5,503 nt of DNA from Nitrosomonas sp. (GTDB lineage Bacteria; Pseudomonadota; Gammaproteobacteria; Burkholderiales; Nitrosomonadaceae). The notes beneath the pieces are model-generated. The model made no database searches. It had not been told where the DNA came from and saw nothing but the letters and a program-made list of their open reading frames with translations. Of this stretch, positions 5,210 to 5,503 are shown piece after piece. The stretch is taken from positions 1 through 5,503 of the forward strand of contig JAOULU010000124.1 of NCBI GenBank assembly GCA_029881855.1. The letters run 5' to 3'. Numbering within the stretch: position 1 is the stretch's first letter; the number at the start of each line of letters is the position of its first letter. A program made the position numbers and the translations under genes.

Positions 5210-5503
5210 TATGTGATTATATTCATATTTTTATCTAATTTATATGTTGTTTATCTGCAACATTTTTGGGTGTGTTGAGGTTATGTTAATGCATATTCCT
5301 GTAGCTTGTTGAAAGTATTATGTATCGTGCTTTTTGGTAAAATTGAGAGGATGATTGAGCGTGCTGAATAATAGGGTTTAACTAAGCTTTTTTAAGTAAG
5401 TTGGGTTCATTAAGATGGCGGCAAAGTAATGGTTGTTCGATTAAGAGGATTTTACGGTACTATCAGCAACAAGAATGGCTTTTAGGAAAGCTTTAATGAC
5501 TGA

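Larger units (their letters stand above)
5086..5503. other. AT-rich region upstream of ompA, no gene seen
   Basis: About 420 bp without a supported coding frame on either strand. Near ompA a TATAAT (5127-5122, minus strand) could be a -10 box giving a short leader, but no good -35 accompanies it. Two inverted repeats are present (5187-5209 and 5244-5263). A 18-codon plus-strand frame at 5429-5485 has no ribosome site or recognisable product. Confidence 0.6.

Noticed and set aside
5429..5485. Plus-strand 18-residue frame near the right edge
   Set aside because: There is no ribosome site, no recognisable product and no supporting promoter.

Overview
The window most likely comes from a betaproteobacterium, possibly of the Nitrosomonadales. 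I infer this from the gene order ompA, amidohydrolase, ubiG, HAD phosphatase, tmRNA; from the OmpA type (a short N-terminal region with a paired-cysteine stretch, a Pro/Ala linker and an OmpA C-terminal domain, with no beta-barrel); and from the tmRNA tag ANDENYALAA. A gammaproteobacterium is not excluded. All confident genes are on the minus strand, so transcription runs from right to left.

Right part (5503 to 1523). An AT-rich stretch of about 420 bp without a recognisable gene precedes ompA, which ends in a clear intrinsic terminator. Close behind lies a three-gene cluster: an MTA/SAH-deaminase-type amidohydrolase (mtaD-like), ubiG (both O-methylations of ubiquinone synthesis) and a Gph/MupP-type HAD phosphatase. 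UbiG releases S-adenosylhomocysteine, and the mtaD-like enzyme could remove it, so the pair makes metabolic sense. The phosphatase would clear phosphoglycolate or, if it is a MupP, N-acetylmuramate 6-phosphate during cell-wall recycling.

Middle part (1500 to 1023). A complete one-piece tmRNA gene (ssrA) has its own likely promoter, an encoded CCA end and a strong terminator.

Left part (1020 to 1). This is the most interesting stretch. Immediately downstream of the tmRNA 3' end, a classical integration site, lies the first part of a P4-type tyrosine-recombinase gene (arm-binding domain only). It carries a one-base frameshift and breaks off just before the promoter region of a cold-shock protein gene. 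The octamer GTTACCCC occurs around it, and a two-copy module of this motif followed by ATTAAAA-G is repeated in the same orientation about 810 bp apart, flanking the cold-shock gene and the integrase stub. I read this as the decayed scar of a genomic island once integrated at ssrA. A weak match to the tmRNA 3' end near position 65 may be the other attachment site. No complete undescribed system is visible; the scar and the mtaD-ubiG pairing are the best leads.
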